NCBI GenBank assembly: GCA_002918705.1
Contig: PQKR01000005.1
Span: forward strand, 1-64,000
Length of the DNA: 64,000 nt
Direction of reading: 5' to 3'
DNA from: Escherichia sp. ESNIH1
GTDB taxonomy: Bacteria; Pseudomonadota; Gammaproteobacteria; Enterobacterales; Enterobacteriaceae
Positions 42,808-54,741 of this stretch are shown here, one piece after another. The notes under the pieces are model-generated. The model did not search any database. It was not told where the DNA came from and worked only from the letters and a program-made list of their open reading frames with translations. Both the position numbers and the translations under genes were made by a program. Every line of letters starts with the position of its first letter. The stretch's first letter is position 1.

Positions 42808-44943
42808 ATGAGCACCATTTTGATTTTTATCGCTGCTATGCTGGCCTGCGCACTCCTTGCAGGGTGGTTCTTCAGACGACGTTCACACCGTCGCTTCCGT
42901 CTGCCGTACCTGCCGGATTTTGCCGGCGCGGCGAACCGTAAGCTCACGCCGGAAGAGCGTAGCGCGGTAGAAGCCTATATCGAGACGCTATCCCGTACCC
43001 AGCAGGCGCCTGGCCTGACGGGCGCCACCGCGGCACCGATCTCGCTCTCCCTGAATGCACAAAGCAATACGGTACTCTCCGTTACCCACTCGATCACCCG
43101 CTACGGCATTAACAACGACGATCTGAATAAGTGGCGCTACTTCCTCGACTCGGTCGAAGTCCATTTGCCGCCGTTCTGGGAGCAGTATATTACCGACGAG
43201 AACGTGGTTGAGCTTATCCGCACCGATACGCTGCCGCTGGTGATCTCTCTTAACGGCCATACGCTAAGCGACTCAATCCAGGAAGCGCGCGGCTATGCGC
43301 TGGAGCTGCCCTCGTCCACCCAGACCTCTATCCGTGGGGAAGAGAGCGAACAGATTGAGTTGCTGAATATTCGTCAGGAGACGCGAGAGGAGTATGCTCT
43401 CAGTCGCCCGGACGGCCTGCGCGAAGCGCTCTTGATCGTTACCTCATTCCTGCTGTTCTATTTCTGTCTCGCGACGCCGGACGTCTTTGTACCGTGGATG
43501 GCTGGCGGTGCGGTCATGCTGCTCGCCGCCGGACTGTGGGGGATCTTCGCCCCGCCGGCTAAAAATACCCTGCGGGAGATCCACTGTCTGCGCGGCACGC
43601 CCCGGCGCTGGGGGCTGTTTGGTGAAAACAACCAGGAGCAGATCAATAACATCTCGTTAGGAATTATCGATCTGATCTACCCCCGCCACTGGCAGCCCTA
43701 TATCACCCAGGATCTGGGCCAGCAGACCGATATTGATATCTATCTCGACCGCCACGTGGTGCGCCAGGGACGGTTTTTATCCCTGCATGATGAAGCAATC
43801 AACTTCCCCTTACAGCACTGGCTGCGCAGCGCAATTATCTCTCTCGGCGCGCTGGTGGTGCTGGTGCTGCTGCTGATCTGGGTGCCGCTGGATATGCCGG
43901 TTAAATTTACCCTGTCGTGGATGAAAGGCGCGCAGACCGTTGAGGCCACCAGCGTCAGCCAGCTGGAGCAGGCCGGGCTGCGGGTAGGCGATACCCTGAG
44001 TATCCAGGGGACCGGCATGTGCAATATCCATATGCAGGAGAACTGGCGCGGGCGGCAAAACTCCCCCTTCTCACCGTTCGACTGCTCGCAGATTATCTGG
44101 AACGACGCGCCGCCGCTGCCGCTGCCGGAATCCGATATCGTCAATAAAGCGAACGCGCTGATCCAGGCGGTTAACCGCCAGCTGCACCCCTCCAGCGAGG
44201 AGGATTCCCACGTCAGCGCCGCGCTGCGCTCGGCGATTCAGAAGTCGGGTATGGTGCTGCTGGATGATTTTGCCGAGATCGTGCTGAAAACCCAGGATCT
44301 CTGCTCTGCCGAAGATGAGTGCGTAAGGCTTAAAAATGCGCTGGTAAACCTCGGCAACACCAAAGATTGGGAGACGCTGACCAAACGCGCCAGCGCTGGC
44401 AGGCTCAGCGGCGTAAACGTCCTGCTGCGTCCGGTCAGCGCCGAATCCCTCGATAATCTGGTCACTACCTCGACCGCCCCCTTCCTGCTGCGCGAGACGT
44501 CCCGTGCCGCCCAGGCGCTGAATAGCCCGGCGCCGGGCGGGTTTGTGATTGCCAGCGATGAAGGCAGCGAGCTGGTGGATCAGCCCTGGCCGCCCATCGC
44601 GCTCTATGACTATCCGCCACAGGAGCAGTGGAACGAGTTCCAGCGGCTGGCCCAAATGCTGATGCAGACCCCGTTTAGCGCCGAGGGTATCGTCACGAAT
44701 ATCTATACCGATGCCAACGGAACGAAGCATGTCAGCCTGCACCGGATGCCATCCAGCGCCGGGCTGTGGCGCTATATTGGTACCGCGCTGCTGCTGCTGG
44801 CGATGATCGTCTGCACCCTCTATAACGCCGTTCAGGCGATTCGCCGCTACCAGCGCCATCGCTCACGTCTTGCCGATATTCAGGAGTATTACGACAGCTG
44901 CCTGAACCCGCAGCTGCTGCAGGCCTCCGACAGCCTCATCTGA
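42808..44943 (+). CDS. igaA: Rcs phosphorelay repressor IgaA
   Basis: IgaA (YrfF/UmoB family) is an essential inner-membrane protein in Salmonella and E. coli that keeps the Rcs envelope-stress system off by contact with RcsD and RcsF. The 711-residue protein has an N-terminal membrane helix (about 3-22), a pair at about 208-248, one at about 340-362 and one near 653-675, with a large cytoplasmic loop and a large periplasmic loop that holds conserved cysteines. No disruption seen. Confidence 0.95.
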   Translation: MSTILIFIAAMLACALLAGWFFRRRSHRRFRLPYLPDFAGAANRKLTPEERSAVEAYIETLSRTQQAPGLTGATAAPISLSLNAQSNTVLSVTHSITRYGINNDDLNKWRYFLDSVEVHLPPFWEQYITDENVVELIRTDTLPLVISLNGHTLSDSIQEARGYALELPSSTQTSIRGEESEQIELLNIRQETREEYALSRPDGLREALLIVTSFLLFYFCLATPDVFVPWMAGGAVMLLAAGLWGIFAPPAKNTLREIHCLRGTPRRWGLFGENNQEQINNISLGIIDLIYPRHWQPYITQDLGQQTDIDIYLDRHVVRQGRFLSLHDEAINFPLQHWLRSAIISLGALVVLVLLLIWVPLDMPVKFTLSWMKGAQTVEATSVSQLEQAGLRVGDTLSIQGTGMCNIHMQENWRGRQNSPFSPFDCSQIIWNDAPPLPLPESDIVNKANALIQAVNRQLHPSSEEDSHVSAALRSAIQKSGMVLLDDFAEIVLKTQDLCSAEDECVRLKNALVNLGNTKDWETLTKRASAGRLSGVNVLLRPVSAESLDNLVTTSTAPFLLRETSRAAQALNSPAPGGFVIASDEGSELVDQPWPPIALYDYPPQEQWNEFQRLAQMLMQTPFSAEGIVTNIYTDANGTKHVSLHRMPSSAGLWRYIGTALLLLAMIVCTLYNAVQAIRRYQRHRSRLADIQEYYDSCLNPQLLQASDSLI

Positions 44944-45018
44944 TAGCCTGATCTGATAAAAGCGGTGCGCGTCGGGGTATGCTACCCTGTCGCGCTTAAC
45001 CGTTCGCAGGAGTTCCTC

Positions 45019-45687
45019 ATGCATATTGATATCAACTGGCAGGACGTGGAGACCGTGCTGCTGGATATGGACGGCACGCTGCTGGATCTGGCGTTCGATA
45101 ACTACTTCTGGCAGACGCTGGTACCGGAAACCTTTGGTTCCACGCGCGGCCTGACGCCGTCACAAGCGCAGGCGCACATACAGGCGGAGTACCATGCCGT
45201 GCAGCATACGCTAAACTGGTACTGTCTGGATTACTGGAGCGAACGTCTCGGCCTCGATATCTGTGCCATGACCACCGCCCAAGGGCCGCGTGCCATCCTG
45301 CGTGAGGATACCGTGCCTTTTCTGGACGCGCTGAAAGCCTGCGGCAAGCGTCGGATCCTGCTAACCAATGCGCATCCGCACAACCTGGCGGTGAAGCTTG
45401 AGCATACCGGACTTGGCGCACACCTTGATTTATTGCTTTCTACCCACACATTTGGTTATCCGAAAGAGGATCAACGATTGTGGCAGGCCGTCGTTGAGGC
45501 TACCGGCCTGAATCCGGAGAAGACGCTGTTTATTGATGACAGCGAGCCGATTCTGGATGCAGCGGCGACATTCGGTATTCGTTACTGCCTCGGCGTCACC
45601 AATCCTGACTCCGGGCTGGCGGAGAAGCGTTATCAGCGCCATCCTGGACTCAACGACTATCGCCGCCTGATCCCCTCCCTCAAATGA
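45019..45687 (+). CDS. yrfG: GMP/IMP nucleotidase YrfG
   Basis: A 222-residue HAD phosphatase reported to act on GMP and IMP in E. coli. Motif I is LLDMDGTLLDL, motif II LLTNAHP, and motif IV IDDSEPILDAA. The ATG at 45019 follows AGGAGTTCCTC; an upstream in-frame start lacks a ribosome site. It precedes hslR by 10 bases. Confidence 0.94.
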   Translation: MHIDINWQDVETVLLDMDGTLLDLAFDNYFWQTLVPETFGSTRGLTPSQAQAHIQAEYHAVQHTLNWYCLDYWSERLGLDICAMTTAQGPRAILREDTVPFLDALKACGKRRILLTNAHPHNLAVKLEHTGLGAHLDLLLSTHTFGYPKEDQRLWQAVVEATGLNPEKTLFIDDSEPILDAAATFGIRYCLGVTNPDSGLAEKRYQRHPGLNDYRRLIPSLK

Positions 45688-45697
45688 AGGAGATGCG

Positions 45698-46099
45698 ATG
45701 AAAGAGAAGCCCGCGCAAGAAGTCCGCTTAGACAAATGGCTCTGGGCGGCGCGCTTTTACAAAACCCGTGCTCTTGCCCGCGAGATGATTGAGGGCGGTA
45801 AAGTGCACTACAACGGGCAACGCAGCAAACCGGGGAAAGCCGTCGAGCTGAATGCCACGCTGACCCTGCGCCAGGGAAACGATGAACGTACGGTGGTGAT
45901 AAAAGCCATCACCGATCAGCGCCGTCCGGCAAGCGAGGCGGTGGCGCTGTATGAAGAGACGGCGGAGAGTATTGAAAAACGCGAGAAGATGGCGCTAGCC
46001 CGCAAGATGAACGCGTTAACGATGCCGCATCCGGAGCGCCGCCCGGATAAAAAAGAGCGCCGCGACCTGATGAAATTTAAATACGGTGATGACGAATAG
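45698..46099 (+). CDS. hslR: Heat shock protein 15, 50S-binding S4-domain protein
   Basis: Hsp15 binds 50S subunits that carry a stuck nascent chain and helps free them after heat shock. The 133-residue protein has an S4 RNA-binding domain at about 9-70 (VRLDKWLWAARFYKTRALAREMIEGGKV) and a basic C-terminal helix. Between yrfG and hslO, with GAAGGAGATGCG before the ATG. Confidence 0.96.
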   Translation: MKEKPAQEVRLDKWLWAARFYKTRALAREMIEGGKVHYNGQRSKPGKAVELNATLTLRQGNDERTVVIKAITDQRRPASEAVALYEETAESIEKREKMALARKMNALTMPHPERRPDKKERRDLMKFKYGDDE

Positions 46100-46123
46100 T
46101 CGTCGCCCTCCAGAGAGATAATT

Positions 46124-47002
46124 ATGGCCCAACACGACCAATTACACCGCTATCTGTTTGAAAACTACGCTGTTCGTGGCGAACTGGTAACGGTATCCGA
46201 AAGCCTGCGGCAGATCCTTGAAAACCACAGCTACCCGCAGCCGGTGAAAAACATCCTCGCGGAGCTGCTGGTGGCCACCAGCCTGTTGACCGCCACGCTG
46301 AAGTTTGCCGGTGATATTACCGTCCAGCTGCAGGGCGATGGCCCGATGAGCCTGGCGGTGATCAACGGCAACAACCAGCAGCAGCTGCGCGGTGTGGCCC
46401 GTGTGCAGGGCGATATCGCAGACGATGCCGATCTGAAAACCCTGGTCGGCAACGGCTATCTGGTGATCACCATTTCCCCGGAAGAGGGCGAACGCTATCA
46501 GGGCGTGGTGGGTCTGGAAGGCGATACGCTGGCGGCATGCCTGGAGGACTACTTCATGCGCTCAGAGCAGCTGCCGACGCGCCTCTATATCCGCACCGGC
46601 GAGGTCGATGGCCTGCCTGCCGCAGGCGGTATGCTGTTACAGGTGCTGCCAGCCCAGGATACCGACGCTAACGACTTTGAACATCTGGCGACGCTGACCG
46701 ATACCATCAAAACGGAAGAGCTGCTGACCCTGCCGGCGAACGAAGTGCTGTGGCGTCTGTATCACGAAGAAGAGGTGACGCTCTACGATCCGCAGGACGT
46801 GGAGTTCAAGTGTACCTGCTCCCGTGAACGCTGTGCCGGGGCATTAAAAACCCTGCCGGATGAGGAGATCGACAGCATTCTGGAGGAAGATGGCGAAATC
46901 GATATGCATTGCGACTACTGTGGCAATCACTATCTGTTTAACGCGATGGATATTGCCGAGATCCGCAACAACGCTTCTCCTGCCGATCCACAAGTACACT
47001 GA
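46124..47002 (+). CDS. hslO: Redox-regulated chaperone Hsp33
   Basis: Hsp33 is switched on by oxidation and heat and then holds unfolding proteins. The 292-residue protein ends in a redox switch with four zinc-binding cysteines, two in KCTCSRERC and two in CDYCGNH. Oxidation releases zinc and unfolds the linker. It follows hslR after 24 bases. Confidence 0.97.
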   Translation: MAQHDQLHRYLFENYAVRGELVTVSESLRQILENHSYPQPVKNILAELLVATSLLTATLKFAGDITVQLQGDGPMSLAVINGNNQQQLRGVARVQGDIADDADLKTLVGNGYLVITISPEEGERYQGVVGLEGDTLAACLEDYFMRSEQLPTRLYIRTGEVDGLPAAGGMLLQVLPAQDTDANDFEHLATLTDTIKTEELLTLPANEVLWRLYHEEEVTLYDPQDVEFKCTCSRERCAGALKTLPDEEIDSILEEDGEIDMHCDYCGNHYLFNAMDIAEIRNNASPADPQVH

Positions 47003-47114
47003 TTACTTGCTCCCCCAGCGCGTCGCCCGACGGCGCGCTGCTCCCCCCTTCCCTATCACACTACCGCGCTGATCATCACTTTCCTGAAACCGTTACGTAA
47101 TTTTATTACCGGAA

Positions 47115-47130
47115 AGCGATTACACTCACA
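47115..47130 (+). promoter_or_regulatory. Candidate CRP site before pckA
   Basis: AGCGA-TTACAC-TCACA, matching 8 of 10 defined bases with a perfect right half. Lies about 230 bases before the pckA start. Confidence 0.45.
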
Positions 47131-47180
47131 ATCTTACCGATAAAATGACCTGCGTTTTGCCTTTATGGAGCATTTTCACT

Positions 47181-47231
47181 ATGCATCTGATGAATCCTGC
47201 CATAATTTGTCTCGCTTGCGGGTACATGTAA
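47181..47231 (+). CDS. Possible 16-residue leader peptide before pckA
   Basis: ATG at 47181 follows GGAG by 10 bases and reads MHLMNPAIICLACGYM before TAA. The peptide is hydrophobic with two cysteines. It lies inside the probable pckA leader. No homologue is known to me; it could be chance. Offered as a candidate small protein or leader peptide. Confidence 0.3.
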   Translation: MHLMNPAIICLACGYM

Positions 47232-47350
47232 TAGCGTTTTCACCAGCGAAGGCGTGTCTGGATGCGTAAATCTATGAGCCTCGTCGCGGTTACCCCCCTC
47301 AGAATAACCCTACAATCGCAGGCAATACATATTGGCTAAGGAGCAGTGAC

Positions 47351-48970
47351 ATGCGCGTTAAACGTTTAACCCCGCAGGATCTCAAGGCTTATGGTATCAA
47401 TGATGTTCAGGATATCGTCTATAACCCCGACTACGATACGCTGTATCAGGAGGAGCTCCGTCCAGACCTGGAGGGATTTGAGCGGGGCATACTGACGAAT
47501 TCGGGCGCCGTCGCCGTCGATACCGGCGTGTTTACCGGGCGTTCGCCGAAAGATAAGTACATTGTCCGCGATGACACCACCCGCGATACCGTGTGGTGGG
47601 CCGATAAAGGCAAAGGCAAAAACGACAACAAACCGCTCTCTCCCGCGGTATGGCAGCAGCTGAAAGGGCTGGTGACCGAGCAGCTCTCCGGCAAGCGGCT
47701 GTTTATTATCGACGCTTTTTGCGGTGCGAATGCTGATACCCGCCTCGCCGTGCGCTTTATTACCGAAGTGCCCTGGCAGGCGCACTTTGTGAAAAACATG
47801 TTTATCCGCCCGACAGAGGAGGAGCTGGCTGACTTTACGCCGGACTTTATCGTCATGAACGGCGCAAAATGCACGAACCCGCAGTGGAAGGCGCAGGGTC
47901 TCCACTCTGAGAATTTTGTCGCCTTTAATCTGACCGAGCGTATTCAGCTTATCGGCGGAACCTGGTACGGCGGCGAGATGAAAAAAGGGATGTTCTCGAT
48001 TATGAACTACCTGCTGCCGCTCAAGGGCGTTGCCTCTATGCACTGCTCGGCGAACGTCGGCGAAGCGGGCGACGTCGCGGTGTTCTTTGGCCTCTCCGGC
48101 ACCGGCAAAACCACGCTCTCCACCGATCCCAAGCGCCGCCTGATTGGCGATGACGAGCACGGCTGGGATGACGACGGCGTGTTTAACTTTGAGGGCGGCT
48201 GCTACGCCAAGACCATCAAACTCTCCCGCGAGGCGGAGCCGGACATCTATAACGCGATCCGCCGCGACGCGCTGCTGGAGAACGTGACCGTACGCGACGA
48301 CGGCACTATCGATTTTGATGACGGCAGCAAGACCGAAAACACCCGCGTCTCTTATCCCATCTACCATATCGATAATATCGTCAAGCCGGTGTCAAAAGCG
48401 GGCCATGCGACAAAGGTTATTTTCCTCACCGCCGACGCCTTTGGCGTGCTGCCGCCGGTTTCACGCCTGACCGCTAACCAGACGCAGTACCACTTTCTCT
48501 CCGGCTTTACCGCCAAGTTGGCCGGTACCGAGCGCGGCGTAACGGAGCCTACCCCCACCTTCTCTGCCTGCTTCGGCGCAGCGTTCCTCTCTCTGCATCC
48601 GACGCAGTATGCTGAGGTGCTGGTTAAACGGATGCAGGCCTCCGGCGCGCAGGCCTATCTGGTGAATACTGGCTGGAACGGCACGGGGAAACGGATCTCT
48701 ATTAAGGATACGCGGGCCATTATTGATGCCATCCTCGACGGATCCATTGATGAGGCTGACACCTTTACGCTACCAATATTTGATCTGGCGATCCCCACCA
48801 GCCTGCCGGGCGTCGATCCGCAGATCCTCGACCCGCGTAATACCTACGCCTCTCCCGAGCAGTGGCAGGAGAAGGCCACCGCGCTGGCGAAGCTGTTTAT
48901 TGAGAACTTTGAGAAGTATACCGATACGCCAGCGGGTGCGGCGTTGGTTAGCGCGGGACCGAAGTTATAA
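47351..48970 (+). CDS. pckA: Phosphoenolpyruvate carboxykinase (ATP)
   Basis: Turns oxaloacetate and ATP into PEP, CO2 and ADP, the key step into gluconeogenesis. The 539-residue protein has the kinase loop [11 protein letters not shown] (about 247-257), the PCK signature around [10 protein letters not shown], and the metal-binding [16 protein letters not shown]. One residue shorter than E. coli near the N-terminus. Confidence 0.98.
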   Translation: MRVKRLTPQDLKAYGINDVQDIVYNPDYDTLYQEELRPDLEGFERGILTNSGAVAVDTGVFTGRSPKDKYIVRDDTTRDTVWWADKGKGKNDNKPLSPAVWQQLKGLVTEQLSGKRLFIIDAFCGANADTRLAVRFITEVPWQAHFVKNMFIRPTEEELADFTPDFIVMNGAKCTNPQWKAQGLHSENFVAFNLTERIQLIGGTWYGGEMKKGMFSIMNYLLPLKGVASMHCSANVGEAGDVAVFFGLSGTGKTTLSTDPKRRLIGDDEHGWDDDGVFNFEGGCYAKTIKLSREAEPDIYNAIRRDALLENVTVRDDGTIDFDDGSKTENTRVSYPIYHIDNIVKPVSKAGHATKVIFLTADAFGVLPPVSRLTANQTQYHFLSGFTAKLAGTERGVTEPTPTFSACFGAAFLSLHPTQYAEVLVKRMQASGAQAYLVNTGWNGTGKRISIKDTRAIIDAILDGSIDEADTFTLPIFDLAIPTSLPGVDPQILDPRNTYASPEQWQEKATALAKLFIENFEKYTDTPAGAALVSAGPKL

Positions 48971-48975
48971 CCTCT

Positions 48976-49049
48976 CCCCGGCGGCGCTTTGCTTGCCGGG
49001 GCTACAAAACCACAGCCGTAGGCCCGGTAAGGAGAAGCCGCCACCGGGC
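48976..49049. repeat. BIME: two REP palindromes
   Basis: REP units at 48976-49005 and 49018-49049 between the convergent pckA and envZ. A T-run after the second unit may let it act as a terminator for pckA. Confidence 0.87.
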
Positions 49050-49062
49050 ATTTTTAATAGGC

Positions 49063-51116
<2,054 letters not shown>

Positions 51117-51255
51117 TGTTTGTACTCCCAAAGGTTCGGACAATATAAGTGCGTATTCTAAAAAAGTGTGCGCCGACCACCAGCTAAATCTGGTATACAT
51201 TCTAGTCGAAATTGTTACAAAGCATATTTAACAGCAGCTTAAAGGCAGAAACCGG

Positions 51256-51729
51256 ATGAAAACGCCACTTATCACCCGAGAAGGTTACGACAAGCTTAAA
51301 CAGGAGCTGGACTATCTCTGGCGTCAGGAGCGCCCGGAGGTCACTAAAAAGGTGACCTGGGCCGCAAGCCTCGGTGACCGCAGTGAGAATGCTGACTATC
51401 AGTATAATAAAAAACGCCTGCGGGAAATTGACCGCCGTGTCAGATACCTGACGAAATGTCTGGAAAACCTGAAAATTGTCGATTACTCCCCGCAGCAGGA
51501 GGGCAAAGTCTTCTTTGGCGCGTGGGTAGAGATCGAGAACGATGACGGCGACACCAAACGGTTTCGCATCGTGGGCTACGACGAAATTTTTGGCCGCAAG
51601 GACTATATCTCCATAGACTCCCCGATGGCTCGCGCGCTGCTGAAGAAAGAGGTCGGTGACCTGGCGATTGTGCAGACGCCGGGCGGTGAAGCAAGCTGGT
51701 ACGTCAACGAAATCGAGTACGTTAAATAG
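51256..51729 (+). CDS. greB: Transcription elongation factor GreB
   Basis: GreB enters the secondary channel of RNA polymerase and cuts back-tracked RNA. The 157-residue protein has the N-terminal coiled coil with the acidic tip SLGDRSENADYQYNKKRLRE (Asp/Glu pair) and a C-terminal FKBP-like domain. GreB rather than GreA because of the basic patch and its place beside ompR. Confidence 0.97.
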   Translation: MKTPLITREGYDKLKQELDYLWRQERPEVTKKVTWAASLGDRSENADYQYNKKRLREIDRRVRYLTKCLENLKIVDYSPQQEGKVFFGAWVEIENDDGDTKRFRIVGYDEIFGRKDYISIDSPMARALLKKEVGDLAIVQTPGGEASWYVNEIEYVK

Positions 51730-51828
51730 TCCTGGAGCATCCTCCCCGGCTGGCATTTTTGCCAGCCAGTCCGTATAACTATCCCCCTGATTTTCGATCC
51801 ACCACTCGATCCACTAGATGAAATAGCC

Positions 51829-54165
51829 ATGATGAATGATTCGCTCTGCCGCATTATTGCGGGTGAACTTCAGGCCAGAGCTGAACAGGTAGAAGCTGCC
51901 GTTCGCCTGCTTGATGAAGGGAACACCGTGCCGTTTATTGCACGTTATCGTAAGGAAGTGACTGGCGGTCTGGATGATACGCAGCTGCGTAACCTGGAGA
52001 CCCGCCTTGGCTATCTGCGTGAACTGGAAGACAGACGTCAGGCGATCCTGAAATCCATCGGTGAACAGGGGAAGCTGACCGACGATCTGGCGAAGGCCAT
52101 CAACGGCACCCTGAATAAAACCGAACTCGAAGACCTCTACCTGCCGTACAAACAAAAACGCCGCACCCGCGGGCAGATCGCCATCGAAGCGGGCCTCGAG
52201 CCGCTGGCGGAGCTGCTGTGGAACACGCCGTCGCACGATCCGCAAACCGAAGCAGAGAAGTTCATTGACGCCGATAAAGGCGTGGCCGACAGCAAAGCCG
52301 CGTTAGACGGCGCGCGCTACATCCTGATGGAGCGTTTTGCCGAGGATGCTGCCCTGCTGGCGAAGGTGCGCGACTACCTGTGGAAAAATGCCCATCTGAC
52401 GTCGACCGTCGTCGCTGGCAAAGAGGAAGAGGGAGCGAAATTCCGCGACTACTTCGATCACCATGAGCCAATCTCTGGCGTGCCGTCCCACCGTGCGCTG
52501 GCGATGTTCCGCGGCCGCAACGAGGGCGTGCTGCAGCTGGCGCTGAATGCCGATCCGCAGTTTGACGAGCCGCCGAAAGAGAGCCACTGCGAGCAGATTA
52601 TTATCGACCATCTGGGCCTGCGCCTGAACAACGCCCCGGCGGACAGCTGGCGGAAAGGCGTAGTGAGCTGGACCTGGCGCATCAAGGTGCTGATGCATCT
52701 TGAGACCGAGCTGATGGGCACGGTGCGCGAACGCGCCGAAGATGAAGCCATTAACGTATTTGCCCGCAACCTGCACGATCTGCTGATGGCGGCCCCCGCC
52801 GGGCTACGCGCGACGATGGGTCTCGATCCCGGCCTGCGTACCGGCGTGAAGGTGGCCGTTGTCGACGGCACCGGCAAGCTGGTGGCGACCGATACTATTT
52901 ACCCCCACACCGGTCAGGCTGCGAAAGCCGCCGCCGTCGTGGCTGCGCTGTGCGAAAAACATAACGTGGAGCTGGTGGCAATCGGTAACGGTACCGCCTC
53001 TCGCGAAACCGAGCGTTTCTATCTCGACGTACAGAAGCAGTTCCCACACGTGAAAGGCCAGAAAGTGATCGTCAGCGAAGCGGGGGCGTCGGTTTACTCC
53101 GCCTCCGAGCTGGCAGCGCAGGAGTTCCCCGGCCTCGACGTTTCGCTGCGCGGCGCGGTCTCCATCGCCCGTCGCCTGCAGGATCCGCTGGCGGAGCTGG
53201 TGAAGATCGATCCGAAATCCATCGGCGTCGGCCAGTATCAGCACGATGTGAGCCAGACCCAGCTGGCCCGCAAGCTGGATGCGGTAGTGGAAGACTGCGT
53301 GAACGCCGTGGGTGTCGACCTTAACACCGCCTCCGTACCGCTGCTGACCCGCGTGGCGGGCCTGACGCGGATGATGGCGCAGAATATCGTGGCGTGGCGC
53401 GACGAGAACGGCCAGTTCCACAACCGTCAGCAGCTGCTGAAGGTGAGCCGTCTTGGGCCAAAAGCCTTTGAGCAGTGCGCAGGCTTCCTGCGTATCAACC
53501 ACGGCGATAACCCGCTGGATGCCTCCACCGTTCACCCGGAAGCCTACCCGGTGGTCGAGCGTATCCTGGCCGCGACCGAGCACTCGCTGCGCGACCTGAT
53601 GGGCAACAGCAGTAATCTACGCGGCCTGAAAGCGTCCGACTTTACCGACGAGCGCTTTGGCGTGCCGACGGTGACCGACATCATCAAAGAGCTGGAGAAA
53701 CCCGGCCGCGACCCACGCCCCGAGTTTAAAACCGCCACCTTTGCCGATGGCGTTGAGACCATGAACGACCTGCAGCCGGGGATGATCCTCGAAGGCGCGG
53801 TCACCAACGTGACCAACTTCGGTGCGTTTGTGGATATCGGCGTCCATCAGGACGGCCTGGTCCACATCTCTTCTCTGGCTAATAAGTTCGTTGAGGATCC
53901 CCATACGGTGGTGAAGGCGGGCGATATTGTCAAAGTGAAGGTGCTGGAGGTTGATCTGCCCCGCAAGCGTATCGCCCTGACCATGCGTCTGGACGAGCAG
54001 CCTGGCGAAGGCAACGCCCGTCGCGGCGGCGGCAACGGTAACGGTAACGGCGCGCAGCGTGAACCCGCATCACGCCCGGCGAAGCCGCGTGGTCGCGAGG
54101 CACAGCCAGCTGGCAACAGCGCGATGATGGATGCGCTGGCAGCGGCGATGGGTAAAAAACGGTAA
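51829..54165 (+). CDS. yhgF: Tex-family transcription accessory protein YhgF
   Basis: A 778-residue Tex protein that binds nucleic acid and is related to eukaryotic Spt6. Domains in order: N-terminal helical Tex part (about 1-190), YqgF/RuvC-like domain (about 325-450, [15 protein letters not shown]), helix-hairpin-helix pair (about 490-560) and an S1 RNA-binding domain (about 650-725, [24 protein letters not shown]). The tail is Gly/Asn/Arg-rich ([11 protein letters not shown]) and somewhat variable. Role in stress tolerance reported in related bacteria. Confidence 0.96.
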   Translation: MMNDSLCRIIAGELQARAEQVEAAVRLLDEGNTVPFIARYRKEVTGGLDDTQLRNLETRLGYLRELEDRRQAILKSIGEQGKLTDDLAKAINGTLNKTELEDLYLPYKQKRRTRGQIAIEAGLEPLAELLWNTPSHDPQTEAEKFIDADKGVADSKAALDGARYILMERFAEDAALLAKVRDYLWKNAHLTSTVVAGKEEEGAKFRDYFDHHEPISGVPSHRALAMFRGRNEGVLQLALNADPQFDEPPKESHCEQIIIDHLGLRLNNAPADSWRKGVVSWTWRIKVLMHLETELMGTVRERAEDEAINVFARNLHDLLMAAPAGLRATMGLDPGLRTGVKVAVVDGTGKLVATDTIYPHTGQAAKAAAVVAALCEKHNVELVAIGNGTASRETERFYLDVQKQFPHVKGQKVIVSEAGASVYSASELAAQEFPGLDVSLRGAVSIARRLQDPLAELVKIDPKSIGVGQYQHDVSQTQLARKLDAVVEDCVNAVGVDLNTASVPLLTRVAGLTRMMAQNIVAWRDENGQFHNRQQLLKVSRLGPKAFEQCAGFLRINHGDNPLDASTVHPEAYPVVERILAATEHSLRDLMGNSSNLRGLKASDFTDERFGVPTVTDIIKELEKPGRDPRPEFKTATFADGVETMNDLQPGMILEGAVTNVTNFGAFVDIGVHQDGLVHISSLANKFVEDPHTVVKAGDIVKVKVLEVDLPRKRIALTMRLDEQPGEGNARRGGGNGNGNGAQREPASRPAKPRGREAQPAGNSAMMDALAAAMGKKR

Positions 54166-54184
54166 CGCTTTTCCTGCTCACGAT

Positions 54185-54266
54185 GTAGGCCCGGTAAGCG
54201 TAGCGCCACCGGGCATTATCATACTGACCTTGTAATGCCGGGCGGCACTGCGTTTGCCCGGCCTAC
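54185..54266. repeat. BIME: two REP palindromes
   Basis: REP units at 54185-54214 and 54237-54266, opposed, directly after yhgF. Confidence 0.87.
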
Positions 54267-54354
54267 GCCATTTCCAAAGTGAATAAATATAATTTTATAT
54301 GTTGCTACAACGTATATTAATTAATTCTCGCTGTTAAAAGAGTAGCGGCGAATA

Positions 54355-54368
54355 TTGCGCTAAATCAA
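54355..54368 (+). promoter_or_regulatory. FNR-like site before feoA
   Basis: TTGCG-CTAA-ATCAA matches 8 of 10 bases of TTGAT-N4-ATCAA, with a perfect right half. FNR activates feo in E. coli from an upstream site. It lies about 120 bases before the feoA start. Confidence 0.5.
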
Positions 54369-54421
54369 AACTAATAGTCATTCTTACCCAATTCAACACT
54401 CCCACACATTTTAATGATTGC

Positions 54422-54439
54422 TGATAAAAACTATTATCA
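54422..54439 (+). promoter_or_regulatory. Fur-like inverted repeat before feoA
   Basis: TGATAA-N6-TTATCA is a perfect inverted repeat, and the run ATTATCATTA continues the hexamer pattern of Fur boxes. Spacing differs from the classic 19-bp box, so Fur binding is likely but not certain. Fur represses feo in E. coli. Confidence 0.5.
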
Positions 54440-54485
54440 TTACCATTGTCCTGTTGATTATTTAACCATTAATCTAGTAGGTCCT

Positions 54486-54713
54486 ATGTCCTTCTCGCCA
54501 GCCAGCGCGTGGAAAATCGTGGGGTTTTCCCGTGAAATTAGCCCGGCCTATCGGCAAAAATTGCTCTCTCTGGGCATGCTCCCCGGGTCATCCTTTAACG
54601 TGGTGCGTGTCGCCCCCTTAGGCGATCCCATTCATATTGAAACCCGGCGCGTCAGCCTGGTATTACGTAAAAAAGATCTCGCGTTATTAGAGGTGGAAGC
54701 CCTGCCGCAATAA
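54486..54713 (+). CDS. feoA: Ferrous iron transport accessory protein FeoA
   Basis: A 75-residue SH3-like cytoplasmic protein needed for FeoB activity. Residues 20-75 ([20 protein letters not shown]..., [18 protein letters not shown]) are the FeoA domain. The ATG at 54486 gives the usual length; an in-frame extension runs back over the Fur-like site. First gene of feoABC. Confidence 0.96.
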   Translation: MSFSPASAWKIVGFSREISPAYRQKLLSLGMLPGSSFNVVRVAPLGDPIHIETRRVSLVLRKKDLALLEVEALPQ

Positions 54714-54741
54714 CGGCGCTCCACGCAATGAGTCTGCTATT

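Larger units (their letters stand above)
47003..47350 (+). promoter_or_regulatory. hslO-pckA intergenic region
   Basis: 348 bases. A strong hairpin after hslO uses CAGCGCG (47016-47022) and CGCGCTG (47034-47040). A candidate CRP site AGCGA-TTACAC-TCACA at 47115-47130 matches 8 of 10 key bases. A 16-codon open frame with a ribosome site occupies 47181-47231. The pckA ribosome site is AAGGAGCAGTGAC. pckA is activated by CRP in E. coli. Confidence 0.55.
54166..54485 (+). promoter_or_regulatory. yhgF-feoA intergenic region
   Basis: 320 bases. The first 100 bases hold a BIME (54185-54266). The AT-rich remainder holds an FNR-like site (54355-54368) and a Fur-like inverted repeat (54422-54439) before feoA. 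No gene seen. Confidence 0.6.
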
